Source: Clostridium sp.
GTDB taxonomy: Bacteria; Bacillota; Clostridia; Lachnospirales; Lachnospiraceae
Length of the DNA stretch: 64,000 nt
NCBI GenBank assembly: GCA_018377235.1
Contig: JAGZZT010000001.1
Coordinates: forward strand, 425,507-489,506
Direction: 5' to 3'
In this document: positions 41,981 to 50,202 of the stretch, piece by piece
How the letters are laid out: every line of letters starts with the position of its first letter
Numbering within the stretch: the first letter of the stretch is position 1
Position numbers and translations under genes: made by a program
The notes under the pieces: model-generated
What the model was told of the DNA's origin: nothing
The model's input: the letters and a program-made list of their open reading frames with translations, nothing else
Database searches by the model: none

Positions 41981-43709
41981 CTTCCTCCCCTCCCTTCTGC
42001 TGAGAATAATAAAGCTCCTGATAGATCGGATCCGTCTCCAGCAGCTCCTTATGAGTTCCCGCGGCGTGGATTTTTCCGTCCTCCAGAACCACAATCTGAT
42101 CTGCATCCATCACTGAGGTCACTCTCTGAGCGATGATAATTTTCGTCATATCAGAAAGCTTTGCCAGCTCTGCCCTGATTTTCGCATCCGTAGCAGTGTC
42201 CACAGCGCTGGTGGAATCATCAAAAATCAATATCTTTGGATGTTTTAAAAGCGTTCTGGCAATACAGAGTCTCTGCTTCTGACCGCCAGATACATTAACG
42301 CCTCCCTGGCCCAGATCTGTGTCATATCCTTCTGGAAGCCGATTTATAAATTCATCAGCACAGGCAGCCTGGCAGGCCCACTGAAGCTCTCTCTCATCTG
42401 CGTCTGGATTTCCCCATTTTAAATTATCCCGGATTGTGCCTGAAAACAGCAGATTTTTCTGAAGTACAATTCCCACCGCATCTCTCAAGTGTTTTAATGT
42501 GTAGGTTTGAATATCCTTTCCCCCTACCTTCAGACTCCCTGAGGTGATATCGTAAAGGCGTGGAATCAGCTGTACTAAGGTGCTCTTTGCAGAGCCGGTT
42601 CCTCCAATAATGCCCACTGTCTCTCCAGCCTGGATGTGAAGGCTGATATCGGAAAGAACATACTCCTTGGCCTCTTTCCTGTATTTGAAGAACACATGGT
42701 CAAAATCTACAGCGCCGTATTCCACCTGTGCCTCGATCTCGTCTCCGTCTGCCAGATTCAGAGGCTCATCAAATACCTCCCCAATTCTTTTAGCGCTGGC
42801 CAGAGAGCGGGTCAGCATCAGGAACACGCCTGAAAACATCATCAAAGAATTGATAATCTGCTGCACATAACTGAGAAACCCTGTCAGTTCTCCCACCTGC
42901 ATGCCGCCAATCTGCGTCATTCTCCCTCCAAACCACAAAATCAGCACAATCGCCGTATACATGACAATCTGAAACGCCGGAAGATTCAGCACTGCATAGT
43001 GGAAGGCAGTCTGGCTGGTTTCTCTTAAATTGTCATTGACCTGTGCGAACTTTTCTTCCTCATATTCGCCTCTCACAAAGGCTTTTACCACCCGAACAGC
43101 ATTTAAATTTTCCTGTACAATGGCATTCACCCTGTCCATGGCCTTCTGAAGCCTGCTGTACATGGGAGCCACATGTCCAATGATATGGTACAGGATAAAG
43201 GCCAGCACCGGAATGCAGACTGCAAAAACTAAAACCAGCTTTTTATTCAGATAAAACGTCATCCCCAGTCCCATTAAAAGCATAATTGGACTTCTGGTTA
43301 AGGGACGCAGTCCTCCACTTATAGTATTCTGCATTACCGTCACATCCGCCGTCATTCTTGTAATCAAAGACGAAGTTTCAAAGTGATCCAGATTTTCAAA
43401 GGAGTATTCCTGAACTTTCCTATATTCCGCCTCCCGGAGGGCAGCGCCAAAGCCGTTGGCCGCTCTGGCCGAAAATCTGGCATACAAAAGGCCTGTAACC
43501 AGAGCGAGCAGAGCGCAGGCCATCATAGTCAGCCCTCTGGCTGCAATGTAATCCATATCCCTGTTGGCTACTCCCACGTCAATCATATCCGCCATCAGCA
43601 TGGGGATCGTCAGCTCAAAACTGGCTTCGATCACCACAAACATCACCGCCAGAACAAATTCTCTCCGACAGGGCCTCATAAAACTAAAAATCCGCTTTAA
43701 ATCCTCCAA
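41964..43709 (-). CDS. ABC exporter half-transporter, degenerate-site subunit
   Basis: A 581-residue partner of the downstream half-transporter. The ATPase has Walker A GGTGSAKSTLVQ and signature VSGGQKQRLCIART, but Walker B reads ILIFDDSTSAVD, with Asp in place of the catalytic Glu, and the H-loop reads IIAQRVTS, with Gln in place of His. Both substitutions are the known mark of the degenerate site in TM287/BmrC-type subunits, so this is a heterodimeric exporter with one hydrolytic site. Translation appears to start at a TTG after AAAGGAGGAGAAAAGCG. Confidence 0.9.
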   Translation of the reverse strand: MEDLKRIFSFMRPCRREFVLAVMFVVIEASFELTIPMLMADMIDVGVANRDMDYIAARGLTMMACALLALVTGLLYARFSARAANGFGAALREAEYRKVQEYSFENLDHFETSSLITRMTADVTVMQNTISGGLRPLTRSPIMLLMGLGMTFYLNKKLVLVFAVCIPVLAFILYHIIGHVAPMYSRLQKAMDRVNAIVQENLNAVRVVKAFVRGEYEEEKFAQVNDNLRETSQTAFHYAVLNLPAFQIVMYTAIVLILWFGGRMTQIGGMQVGELTGFLSYVQQIINSLMMFSGVFLMLTRSLASAKRIGEVFDEPLNLADGDEIEAQVEYGAVDFDHVFFKYRKEAKEYVLSDISLHIQAGETVGIIGGTGSAKSTLVQLIPRLYDITSGSLKVGGKDIQTYTLKHLRDAVGIVLQKNLLFSGTIRDNLKWGNPDADERELQWACQAACADEFINRLPEGYDTDLGQGGVNVSGGQKQRLCIARTLLKHPKILIFDDSTSAVDTATDAKIRAELAKLSDMTKIIIAQRVTSVMDADQIVVLEDGKIHAAGTHKELLETDPIYQELYYSQQKGGEEDGGTI

Positions 43710-43895
43710 CGCTTTTCTCCTCCTTTAAAAAGTATCCCGGCAATGCGTCTCCCAAAGCCGGCAGCCCTCCTCTCTCTTTTCCATCAGGCACAGTTTTCCT
43801 GCCCTCTGAGCATCCTTCCGGATAATTAGCCTGCTGACTATTGTAATTTTAATCCAAATATAGATCAGGGGCAAATACTTTTTCAATATATAGAC

Positions 43896-43966
43896 AGACA
43901 AAATCTGCAGGTCTCATGACAGCAGCGAGACTTTCGCAGCTAATCACAGGACCTGCAGATTTTTCT
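43896..43966. terminator. Terminator after the MacB-like operon
   Basis: AAAATCTGCAGGTC (43900-43913) and GACCTGCAGATTTT (43950-43963) are perfect 14-bp arms with a 36-base inner region. T runs occur on both sides, so it may act in both directions. It lies in the 273-bp gap between the MacB-like permease and the heterodimeric exporter; nothing else was seen in that gap. Confidence 0.75.
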
Positions 43967-43982
43967 TAATTATATTATAAAT

Positions 43983-45332
43983 CTATTCATTTCTGATGGC
44001 CGCTAGCGGCGACAGCTTCATAGCTCTCTGAGCCGGGAAAAATCCGGCCAGCATACCGATGAACACGGCAAATACCACAGCCGCCAGAGCCAGCCACGGC
44101 GGTATCATAGATATCCGGCTCGTCATTCCGTCTGTAAGGCCCGGAGCCAGAAAACGGTTCACTATGCCGGACACTCCATAGCTTAATATCAGTCCGATAA
44201 CTCCCCCCATGAATCCAATAAATCCCGCCTCTATAAGAAACATACTTCTGATATTTCCCATGGCGCAGCCAAGCACCTTCAGAACACCGATTTCCTTGGT
44301 TCTCTCATAAATGGACATCATCATCGTATTAGCAATTCCAATCGCAGCTACAAACAGTGAAACCGCCCCTATTCCTCCTAGCACAGCCTGAACCATGTTA
44401 GATTGTTTCTGGGAAGACTCCAGCCAGTCCATGCGGCTGCTGGCCTCAAAGCCCATGCTAATCAGCTGCTGCTGGACTTCTTTCACATTCTCCATATCGT
44501 CTACGTTGACCACGGCCTGTTCATAGATAAAATAGTTATAAGGTTTTCCTTTTTTGTTCACTGGCTGTCCTGGAATTGGCTTTTTCTTAAAAATCTGCCT
44601 CAGCTGTTCCTGAAGCTTATTCAAATCCACATATACGCTGTAACTGTATTCATTATAATCCTCCGGGCCGCCCTCTACCAGGGCAGCTGTATTCAGCATG
44701 TATTTCTTCGGAGGCTTCACAGGCTCTCCTTCTCCTCCGCCTCCTGTCTGAGACTGGTAATAGGCATCCATGTCAAAAATCACAAATGCAGGGCGGTTCA
44801 TAAAGTCTACATCCGGATCTTCTCCTGTATCCCAGTAGCCCTTTCCTGTCTTTGAATTATTAAAATTTCTGGCCACCATATTTCCCACTACCATCTCCAT
44901 CATATCAGCATTGGCAGAAGGCAGCTTCCCCGCTCCCAGCGGGATATCCTTCATATAATCCAGCGGGACACCCATCATCGTAACATAGCCCTCATAAATT
45001 CCCTGCTTCATTAACACATTGAGATTTAAAATCGGATATACCGAAGTCACATGAGGAATCTGAGCAAAACTCTCGATCGTCTCATCTGTCATGAACTTCT
45101 CTTCCGCTCCTTCGTCCTTTTGCATTCCCTGATAGTTATATATTTCAATAGCTGTCAGGCTTCCAGAAGACTTTATTGTCTCCATGGTAAAATTATTAAG
45201 TCCTATACCCAGGGAAACCATGACTACAATTGAGGCTGTTCCGATGACTACGCCCAGAACTGTCAGGAAGGTCCGAAGCTTTCTGCGGCGCAGATTATTG
45301 ACGCTCATGGTAAGCAGATCAAGAAATCTCAT
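43983..45332 (-). CDS. MacB/FtsX-type ABC transporter permease
   Basis: A 449-residue membrane protein. One transmembrane helix is at the N-terminus (VLGVVIGTASIVVMVSLGIGL), followed by a large extracytoplasmic MacB_PCD domain (residues about 45-310) and three C-terminal helices of the FtsX domain with MSIYERTKEIGVLKVLGCAMGNI and FPAQRAMKLSPLAAIRNE. Such systems perform mechanotransmission or export without a substrate channel. It overlaps the secreted-protein gene by 14 bp and is last in a three-gene operon. Confidence 0.9.
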   Translation of the reverse strand: MRFLDLLTMSVNNLRRRKLRTFLTVLGVVIGTASIVVMVSLGIGLNNFTMETIKSSGSLTAIEIYNYQGMQKDEGAEEKFMTDETIESFAQIPHVTSVYPILNLNVLMKQGIYEGYVTMMGVPLDYMKDIPLGAGKLPSANADMMEMVVGNMVARNFNNSKTGKGYWDTGEDPDVDFMNRPAFVIFDMDAYYQSQTGGGGEGEPVKPPKKYMLNTAALVEGGPEDYNEYSYSVYVDLNKLQEQLRQIFKKKPIPGQPVNKKGKPYNYFIYEQAVVNVDDMENVKEVQQQLISMGFEASSRMDWLESSQKQSNMVQAVLGGIGAVSLFVAAIGIANTMMMSIYERTKEIGVLKVLGCAMGNIRSMFLIEAGFIGFMGGVIGLILSYGVSGIVNRFLAPGLTDGMTSRISMIPPWLALAAVVFAVFIGMLAGFFPAQRAMKLSPLAAIRNE

Positions 45333-47184
45333 CGTCTATATCCTCTTCCTCCTGTGCCTTCTTCTTTGCCTTCTGACGGCGGTAAACTGCCGTTCCTGCT
45401 GCTGCAGCGGCCGCCACGGCCAAAAGAATCACCCATTTGTATTTGCTGAAAGCAGATGGTTCCTCCGGCGTCATTTCCTCCATATCGGCCATGGCATCCA
45501 TATCGGCTGGCTCCTCTGCCGGCTCAGTAACAAGAAGGCTCATCTCCTTCTCAACTTCCGTCACCTCTCCATTTTCATCTTCATAGGAAATAATGATTTT
45601 GATTTTTCCATCGTCAGTCGTAGGGGCAATGCCGGAAATCATGGTGTCCACATTTCCTGTTTTTCCAGGCTCAATGTTTCCTACATAGGCATCTGTTTTC
45701 TGGATAGAATCTCCCTCAAAAACTGCTGTCACATTGTAAAGAAGTACCTTTCCTGTATTATTGATTCCAAACATGACATTAGTCTCTGAGCCCACGCTGA
45801 TGCTCTCCGGCATCACCTCAATAGTGCTGGTGCTGAGCCTGGGCTGCTGCTTAACGGGAATCGAAATCTTCACTTCCTCCTCCGCGTTTTTAAACTCGGG
45901 GCTGTCGTATTTCTCCTTAATAGACATTGTGTAGGACTTCTGTTCCGCTGTAGGAGAAGAATTAAATAAAAGCTCTAAATCTGCGCTCTGGCCAGGCGCC
46001 AGACTGTTCACTACTACTGCCGAGGAGCCTTCCTCTGTAGTAAACACCGGATTTTTGTCTGTATCCTCAGAACTGAAGGTAAATAAAATATTGCTGGCCT
46101 GTACATCAGAAGAAGCATTCTTCATCCTGATTTTCAGAACAAACGGCGTACCCGCATAAACCTCCGCTGGTTCTGTGGAAAAGCTCTCCACAATAATTCT
46201 GGCCTTGGTTCTCTCATTATCTCCTGCATCTGCAGATAAATCGTCGTCATCCTCCCCCTTGACCCTGACATAGAGAATCTTATCAACTGGTTCTTCAAAG
46301 TCTCCATCCTCTGTCTCTTTATAGGAAATCTTATATGTAATAGGATAAAAACCTGATTTCGCATCCTCCCGCACTGCCATGCTGTAGGGAACAGAAACCG
46401 TCTGATTCACATCCATGTCTCCCATTTTTCTGTCATAGTTTCCATCATTGATATCGAATGGAAATTTTTCTGCCGATGCATCCAGCTGCATGGAAACACG
46501 GACATCATACATCTTTCTGTTTCCGCTGTTTCTTAAATTCACTCCAAAGTTCAGCACTTCCCCATAAACGCCATAAGGAGTAGACTGATTTTCACCAATG
46601 GTAATGTCATAGTCCATGGTCTCCTCATCAGACTCAGAGCCGTCTGACGCGGATACCCAGATATTTACCCCCACAGTCTTTTCGTGATCCCGGCTGCTGT
46701 TCAGGTCGAAAAATGCCTGGTAATAGCCTGGCTGCAAATCCCTGCGCAGCTGAAAAGTCATGGAAATTGTTTTAGAAGAATGGCCCTTAATTGTTCCTAC
46801 CTTTTTGTCCTCAAAGGTTGAGGAATCTGCCTCAAAAGGAAACTGGGTATTGTAATCGCGGATGGTATCGTCATCGTCGCTGTCATCCTCCTCATCATCC
46901 TCATCCTGTTCAAACACATTGTTTAAAATATCATCGTATCGGGTTCCTCCCACCAGCGTGATGGTAGTATCTTCCATGTCAGAGTCTTCATCATTCACTA
47001 TCTTCATTCGGATGGTTACCTTGCCCCCTGATTTTCCTTTTGGAACCTTGGTCACCTCAATTCTGCCATCGTTAAAATTCGTCATATCCATCATACCTGC
47101 CGCCGCGCTCAGAGGCATTCCCGCAAGCGTTATGCAGATGGCTAACAGCAAAACCAATACCTGTCTCAGCTTTTTCATCTTCAT
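45319..47184 (-). CDS. Secreted, membrane-anchored CARDB/COG1361-like protein
   Basis: A 621-residue exported protein. A signal peptide (VLVLLLAICITLAGMPLSAAA) is followed by several Ig-like, CARDB/NEW3-type repeats of 100-130 residues; conserved FGVNLRNSGNRKMYDVRVSM and MFGINNTGKVLLYNVTAVF recur. A C-terminal transmembrane helix (WVILLAVAAAAAAGTAVY) and a basic/acidic tail follow. Near residue 100 there is an Asp/Glu-rich patch (DEDDEEDDSDDDD), perhaps calcium-binding. Sandwiched between a MacB-like ATPase and permease, it probably serves as their extracellular adaptor or envelope substrate. Confidence 0.8.
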   Translation of the reverse strand: MKMKKLRQVLVLLLAICITLAGMPLSAAAGMMDMTNFNDGRIEVTKVPKGKSGGKVTIRMKIVNDEDSDMEDTTITLVGGTRYDDILNNVFEQDEDDEEDDSDDDDTIRDYNTQFPFEADSSTFEDKKVGTIKGHSSKTISMTFQLRRDLQPGYYQAFFDLNSSRDHEKTVGVNIWVSASDGSESDEETMDYDITIGENQSTPYGVYGEVLNFGVNLRNSGNRKMYDVRVSMQLDASAEKFPFDINDGNYDRKMGDMDVNQTVSVPYSMAVREDAKSGFYPITYKISYKETEDGDFEEPVDKILYVRVKGEDDDDLSADAGDNERTKARIIVESFSTEPAEVYAGTPFVLKIRMKNASSDVQASNILFTFSSEDTDKNPVFTTEEGSSAVVVNSLAPGQSADLELLFNSSPTAEQKSYTMSIKEKYDSPEFKNAEEEVKISIPVKQQPRLSTSTIEVMPESISVGSETNVMFGINNTGKVLLYNVTAVFEGDSIQKTDAYVGNIEPGKTGNVDTMISGIAPTTDDGKIKIIISYEDENGEVTEVEKEMSLLVTEPAEEPADMDAMADMEEMTPEEPSAFSKYKWVILLAVAAAAAAGTAVYRRQKAKKKAQEEEDIDDEIS

Positions 47185-47975
47185 CTCATATCCTCCCTGT
47201 CTGATTTCTGATTTCCTTGTTCCACCCCTCCTTCTCCGAAAATTGACTCATCTGAATGGTGGTTTTCCTCTATCTTCACAATTTTCCCATCTATAATATG
47301 GAAAATCCTGTCTGCATAGCCGGCCAGATGGTCATCATGGGTAACCATAACCAGTGTCTGCTGCTGCTCTCTGACAATTTTCTGCATCAGCTTCAACACC
47401 TCCATGGTTGTTTTAGAATCCAGATTTCCAGTAGGCTCATCGGCAAAAATAATCTTGGGCTTTACCACCAGCGCCCTGGCAATACCCACTCTCTGCTGCT
47501 GTCCTCCTGACATCTGGTTGGGCATGTGATCCCCCACATGGGAAAGTCCTACCAGTTTCAGGTATTTTTCTGCCTGTTTCAGGCGTTCCTTTTTCCCGAT
47601 TCCCTGGAAAGACAAGGGAAGGGCAATATTTTCGATGGCGTTCATCGTTCCCAGCAGATTGTACGACTGAAAAATAAAACCTACCCGTTCCCGCCGAAAA
47701 GCCACCAGCTGATCCTCCCTCATTTTCTCAATGTGCTTTCCGCTTATGACAATTTCGCCTTTCGTAGGCTTTTCCAAACCTGCCAGCATATTTAAAAGCG
47801 TAGATTTTCCTGAACCGGAGGTTCCCACAATAGCACAGAATTCTCCCTTATACATGGTAAAATCTACGCCGTTGAGAGCATAGACCTTTGTTTCCCCCAC
47901 CCGGTATACCTTATATAAATTCTTTACCTGTATCACAGGAATTTTCTGCCCGCTCCCGGATTTTTCTTCTGCCAT
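47181..47975 (-). CDS. MacB/LolD-type ABC ATP-binding protein
   Basis: A 264-residue ATPase: Walker A GTSGSGKSTLLNMLAG, signature MSGGQQQRVGIARAL, Walker B IIFADEPTGNLDSKTT and H-loop VTHDDHLAGYA. The set is diagnostic for the LolD/MacB class. The C-terminal 35 residues are a hydrophilic extension. It is the first gene of the operon, with ATGA overlap to the secreted protein gene. A TATAAT box lies about 75 bases upstream and a GCAGGAT-GAA-ATCCTGC hairpin lies in the leader. Confidence 0.92.
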   Translation of the reverse strand: MAEEKSGSGQKIPVIQVKNLYKVYRVGETKVYALNGVDFTMYKGEFCAIVGTSGSGKSTLLNMLAGLEKPTKGEIVISGKHIEKMREDQLVAFRRERVGFIFQSYNLLGTMNAIENIALPLSFQGIGKKERLKQAEKYLKLVGLSHVGDHMPNQMSGGQQQRVGIARALVVKPKIIFADEPTGNLDSKTTMEVLKLMQKIVREQQQTLVMVTHDDHLAGYADRIFHIIDGKIVKIEENHHSDESIFGEGGVEQGNQKSDREDMR

Positions 47976-48131
47976 CTTACTGTTCCTCCAGACTGAAGAG
48001 TCTCAAACGCAGCGTTCTGCAGGATTTCATCCTGCTCACAGCTCCTCTTCTTGTTTCATTATACCTAATATTTCCGGAAAGGCCTATCCTATTTTTCTTA
48101 AATTCCCTTACTTTTTTCTTACATGGTCTGG

Positions 48132-48159
48132 AAATTGCATTCCAAATCCGCTATAATAA
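48132..48159 (+). promoter_or_regulatory. Predicted pyrBI promoter
   Basis: TATAAT is at about 48152-48157 with a weak TGGAAA at 17-bp spacing upstream. The leader to the pyrB ATG is only about 30 bases, with no room for a PyrR or UTP attenuator. Confidence 0.45.
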
Positions 48160-48192
48160 ATGAAAATTACATCAAACACAAAGGAGAGCCAC

Positions 48193-49116
48193 ATGAGACA
48201 TTTGTTAAATCCTCTGGATTTTTCAGTTAAAGAAATCGAAGCGCTTCTCGATCTGGCAAGCGATATTGAGAAGCATCCTCAGAAATATGCCCACGTTTGT
48301 GACGGCAAAAAATTAGCTACCCTGTTTTATGAGCCGAGTACAAGAACACGCTTAAGCTTTGAGTCTGCCATGCTCCGTTTAGGCGGAAGCGTACTGGGCT
48401 TTTCTTCCGCAGATTCCAGCTCTGCCGCCAAGGGCGAAAGCGTTTCCGATACTATCCGTGTCATTTCCTGCTATGCTGACATCTGCGCGATGCGCCACCC
48501 CAAGGAGGGCGCTCCCATGGTAGCCTCTGTCCACTCCAGCATCCCCGTCATCAACGCAGGCGATGGCGGCCATCAGCATCCCACTCAGACTCTGACCGAT
48601 TTGATGACCATCCGCTCTTTAAAGGGACGTCTTGACAATCTGACTGTAGGACTCTGCGGAGATTTAAAATTCGGCCGTACCGTTCATTCTCTGATTAATG
48701 CTCTTGTACGCTACACAGGGATCCGCTTCGTGCTCATCTCTCCGCCGGAGCTTCGGATTCCAGACTATATCCGCGAAGATGTTCTGGAGGCCAAGGGGAT
48801 CGAGTACCGTGAGGTTGAAAACCTGGACGAGGCTATGCCTGAGCTTGACATTCTCTATATGACCCGCGTTCAGAAAGAGCGTTTTTTCAATGAGGAAGAC
48901 TATATCCGCATGAAGGACTGCTATATTCTGGACAAACAGAAGATGGCTCTGGCCCGCGATGATATGTTTGTGCTTCATCCGCTTCCCAGAGTCAATGAGA
49001 TCTCCGTGGAGGTGGACGACGATCCGAGAGCCGCTTACTTCCGTCAGGTTCAATATGGCGTATATGTGAGAATGGCTCTGATCATGACATTACTGGAGGT
49101 GGAAAAACCATGTTAA
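48193..49116 (+). CDS. pyrB: Aspartate carbamoyltransferase, catalytic subunit
   Basis: Condenses carbamoyl phosphate and aspartate, the first committed step of pyrimidine synthesis. The 307-residue protein has the carbamoyl phosphate motif FYEPSTRTRLSFESAM, the mobile SSAAKGES loop, HPTQTLTDL and the aspartate-binding HPLPRVNEI. The ATG at 48193 follows AAGGAG by seven bases; an in-frame ATG at 48160 has no such site. It overlaps pyrI by seven bases, so subunits are made in balance. Confidence 0.96.
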   Translation: MRHLLNPLDFSVKEIEALLDLASDIEKHPQKYAHVCDGKKLATLFYEPSTRTRLSFESAMLRLGGSVLGFSSADSSSAAKGESVSDTIRVISCYADICAMRHPKEGAPMVASVHSSIPVINAGDGGHQHPTQTLTDLMTIRSLKGRLDNLTVGLCGDLKFGRTVHSLINALVRYTGIRFVLISPPELRIPDYIREDVLEAKGIEYREVENLDEAMPELDILYMTRVQKERFFNEEDYIRMKDCYILDKQKMALARDDMFVLHPLPRVNEISVEVDDDPRAAYFRQVQYGVYVRMALIMTLLEVEKPC

Positions 49117-49538
49117 ATATCAGCGGATTACGCGAAGGCATTGTCCTCGATCACATCGAGGCGGGAAAAGGTATGGATATCTATTTTAAACTGGGATTAG
49201 ACAAGCTGGACTGCCAGACTGCCATTATTAAAAATGCCAGAAGCAAAAAGATGGGAAAAAAAGATATTATTAAAATTGATGGAGGACTGGATGTGGTGGA
49301 TCTGGACGTTTTAGGCTATATCGATCACAGCATCACTGTCAATATTATCAAGGACAGCAAAATTGCAGAGAAGAAAAGCCTCCATCTTCCTCAGAAACTG
49401 ACGAATGTAATCTTCTGCAAGAATCCACGCTGCATCACATCCATCGAGCAGGAACTTCCTCATGTATTCTGCCTGGCAGATGAGAAAAAGGAGATTTACC
49501 GCTGCCTTTACTGTGAGGAAAAATACGAAAAGAAATAA
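49110..49538 (+). CDS. pyrI: Aspartate carbamoyltransferase, regulatory subunit
   Basis: A 142-residue regulatory chain that binds CTP/ATP through its N-terminal domain and contacts PyrB through a C-terminal zinc domain. The four zinc cysteines are in FCKNPRCITS and YRCLYCEEKY, and the nucleotide-site segment INIIKDSKIAEK is present but short. The enzyme is therefore likely of the allosteric class B dodecamer type. It is downstream of and overlapping pyrB; the operon ends here, convergent with rnpB. Confidence 0.95.
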   Translation: MLNISGLREGIVLDHIEAGKGMDIYFKLGLDKLDCQTAIIKNARSKKMGKKDIIKIDGGLDVVDLDVLGYIDHSITVNIIKDSKIAEKKSLHLPQKLTNVIFCKNPRCITSIEQELPHVFCLADEKKEIYRCLYCEEKYEKK

Positions 49539-49583
49539 CCTAGAGAAATAAAAAGGGGTTGCAATCACCTAAAAAAGTGTTCT

Positions 49584-49632
49584 AAAAAAGACTGCGGAAA
49601 ATGTTCTATGTGACATTCTCTGCAGTCTTAAA
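49584..49632 (-). terminator. Intrinsic terminator of rnpB
   Basis: On the minus strand GACTGC pairs with GCAGTC, an inner AATGT/ACATT pairing extends the stem, and TTTTTTAG follows, a few bases after the mature 3' end of RNase P RNA. Confidence 0.8.
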
Positions 49633-49643
49633 TTCATCTTCAC

Positions 49644-50006
49644 GTTTTCCGAGCAAAACGATAAGCCGGGTTATGTCGTTGAATGGCCATCTATCCACTT
49701 CTGCCGTCGCCGGCAGACTCTAGCGACCTACCCGAAAGCAGACGGGCCGCCTTATGCTTTCTGTTCGGTCTTGCTTCGGATGGGGTTTACATATGCCCTG
49801 TCTGTTACCAGACAAGCGGTAGTCTCTTACGCTGCCTTTCCACCCTTACAGAAAGCCGAAGCTTCCTGCGGTTTATTTCTGTTGCACTGTCCCTGGAGTC
49901 GCCTCCGCCAGACGTTATCTGGCATCCTGCCCTGTGAAGCCCGGACTTTCCTCACCTGCGGCCTTTCGGCACCTGCAGCTGCGGCCATTTGTCTTACTCG
50001 GAAAAC
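49644..50006 (-). ncRNA. rnpB: RNase P RNA
   Basis: Catalytic RNA that removes tRNA 5' leaders. The ends pair as helix P1 (GTTTTCCGAG at the 5' end, CTCGGAAAAC at the 3' end). The universally conserved 5' core GAGGAAAGTCCGGGC is at about 49957-49943 and is followed by TTCACAGGGCAGGATGCC. The 3' core CATAACCCGGCTTATCG lies close to the end. Length is about 363 bases. A strong promoter sits directly upstream and a terminator directly downstream. Confidence 0.95.
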
Positions 50007-50014
50007 TGAACATT

Positions 50015-50043
50015 AGTCTACCACATTTTTCGCGGTTTGTCTA
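50015..50043 (-). promoter_or_regulatory. Promoter of rnpB
   Basis: TAGACA (50043-50038), 17 bp, TAGACT (50020-50015) with an extended TGG before the -10. The predicted start matches the P1 5' end. Confidence 0.7.
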
Positions 50044-50202
50044 TGAAAGCGGAACATTTTGCTTTAAACCACCTTAAATATGCGGGGGAAACATTTCTTG
50101 TTCCGCTTAAAGTCACCGAAAAATTTTCCGGAGTCATGCCATATTTCAGATAATATTCACTGTTGAAACATTTGTGCATATATCGTGAAAATTTCTCTTC
50201 CA

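Noticed and set aside
46865..46912. Simple repeat (GAT/GAG-rich) in the CARDB-like gene
   Set aside because: It is codon-level repetition encoding an Asp/Glu-rich patch in frame, not a separate repeat element.
48100..48192. Possible attenuator or PyrR site before pyrB
   Set aside because: The predicted leader is only about 30 bases, with no terminator hairpin or PyrR-binding loop.
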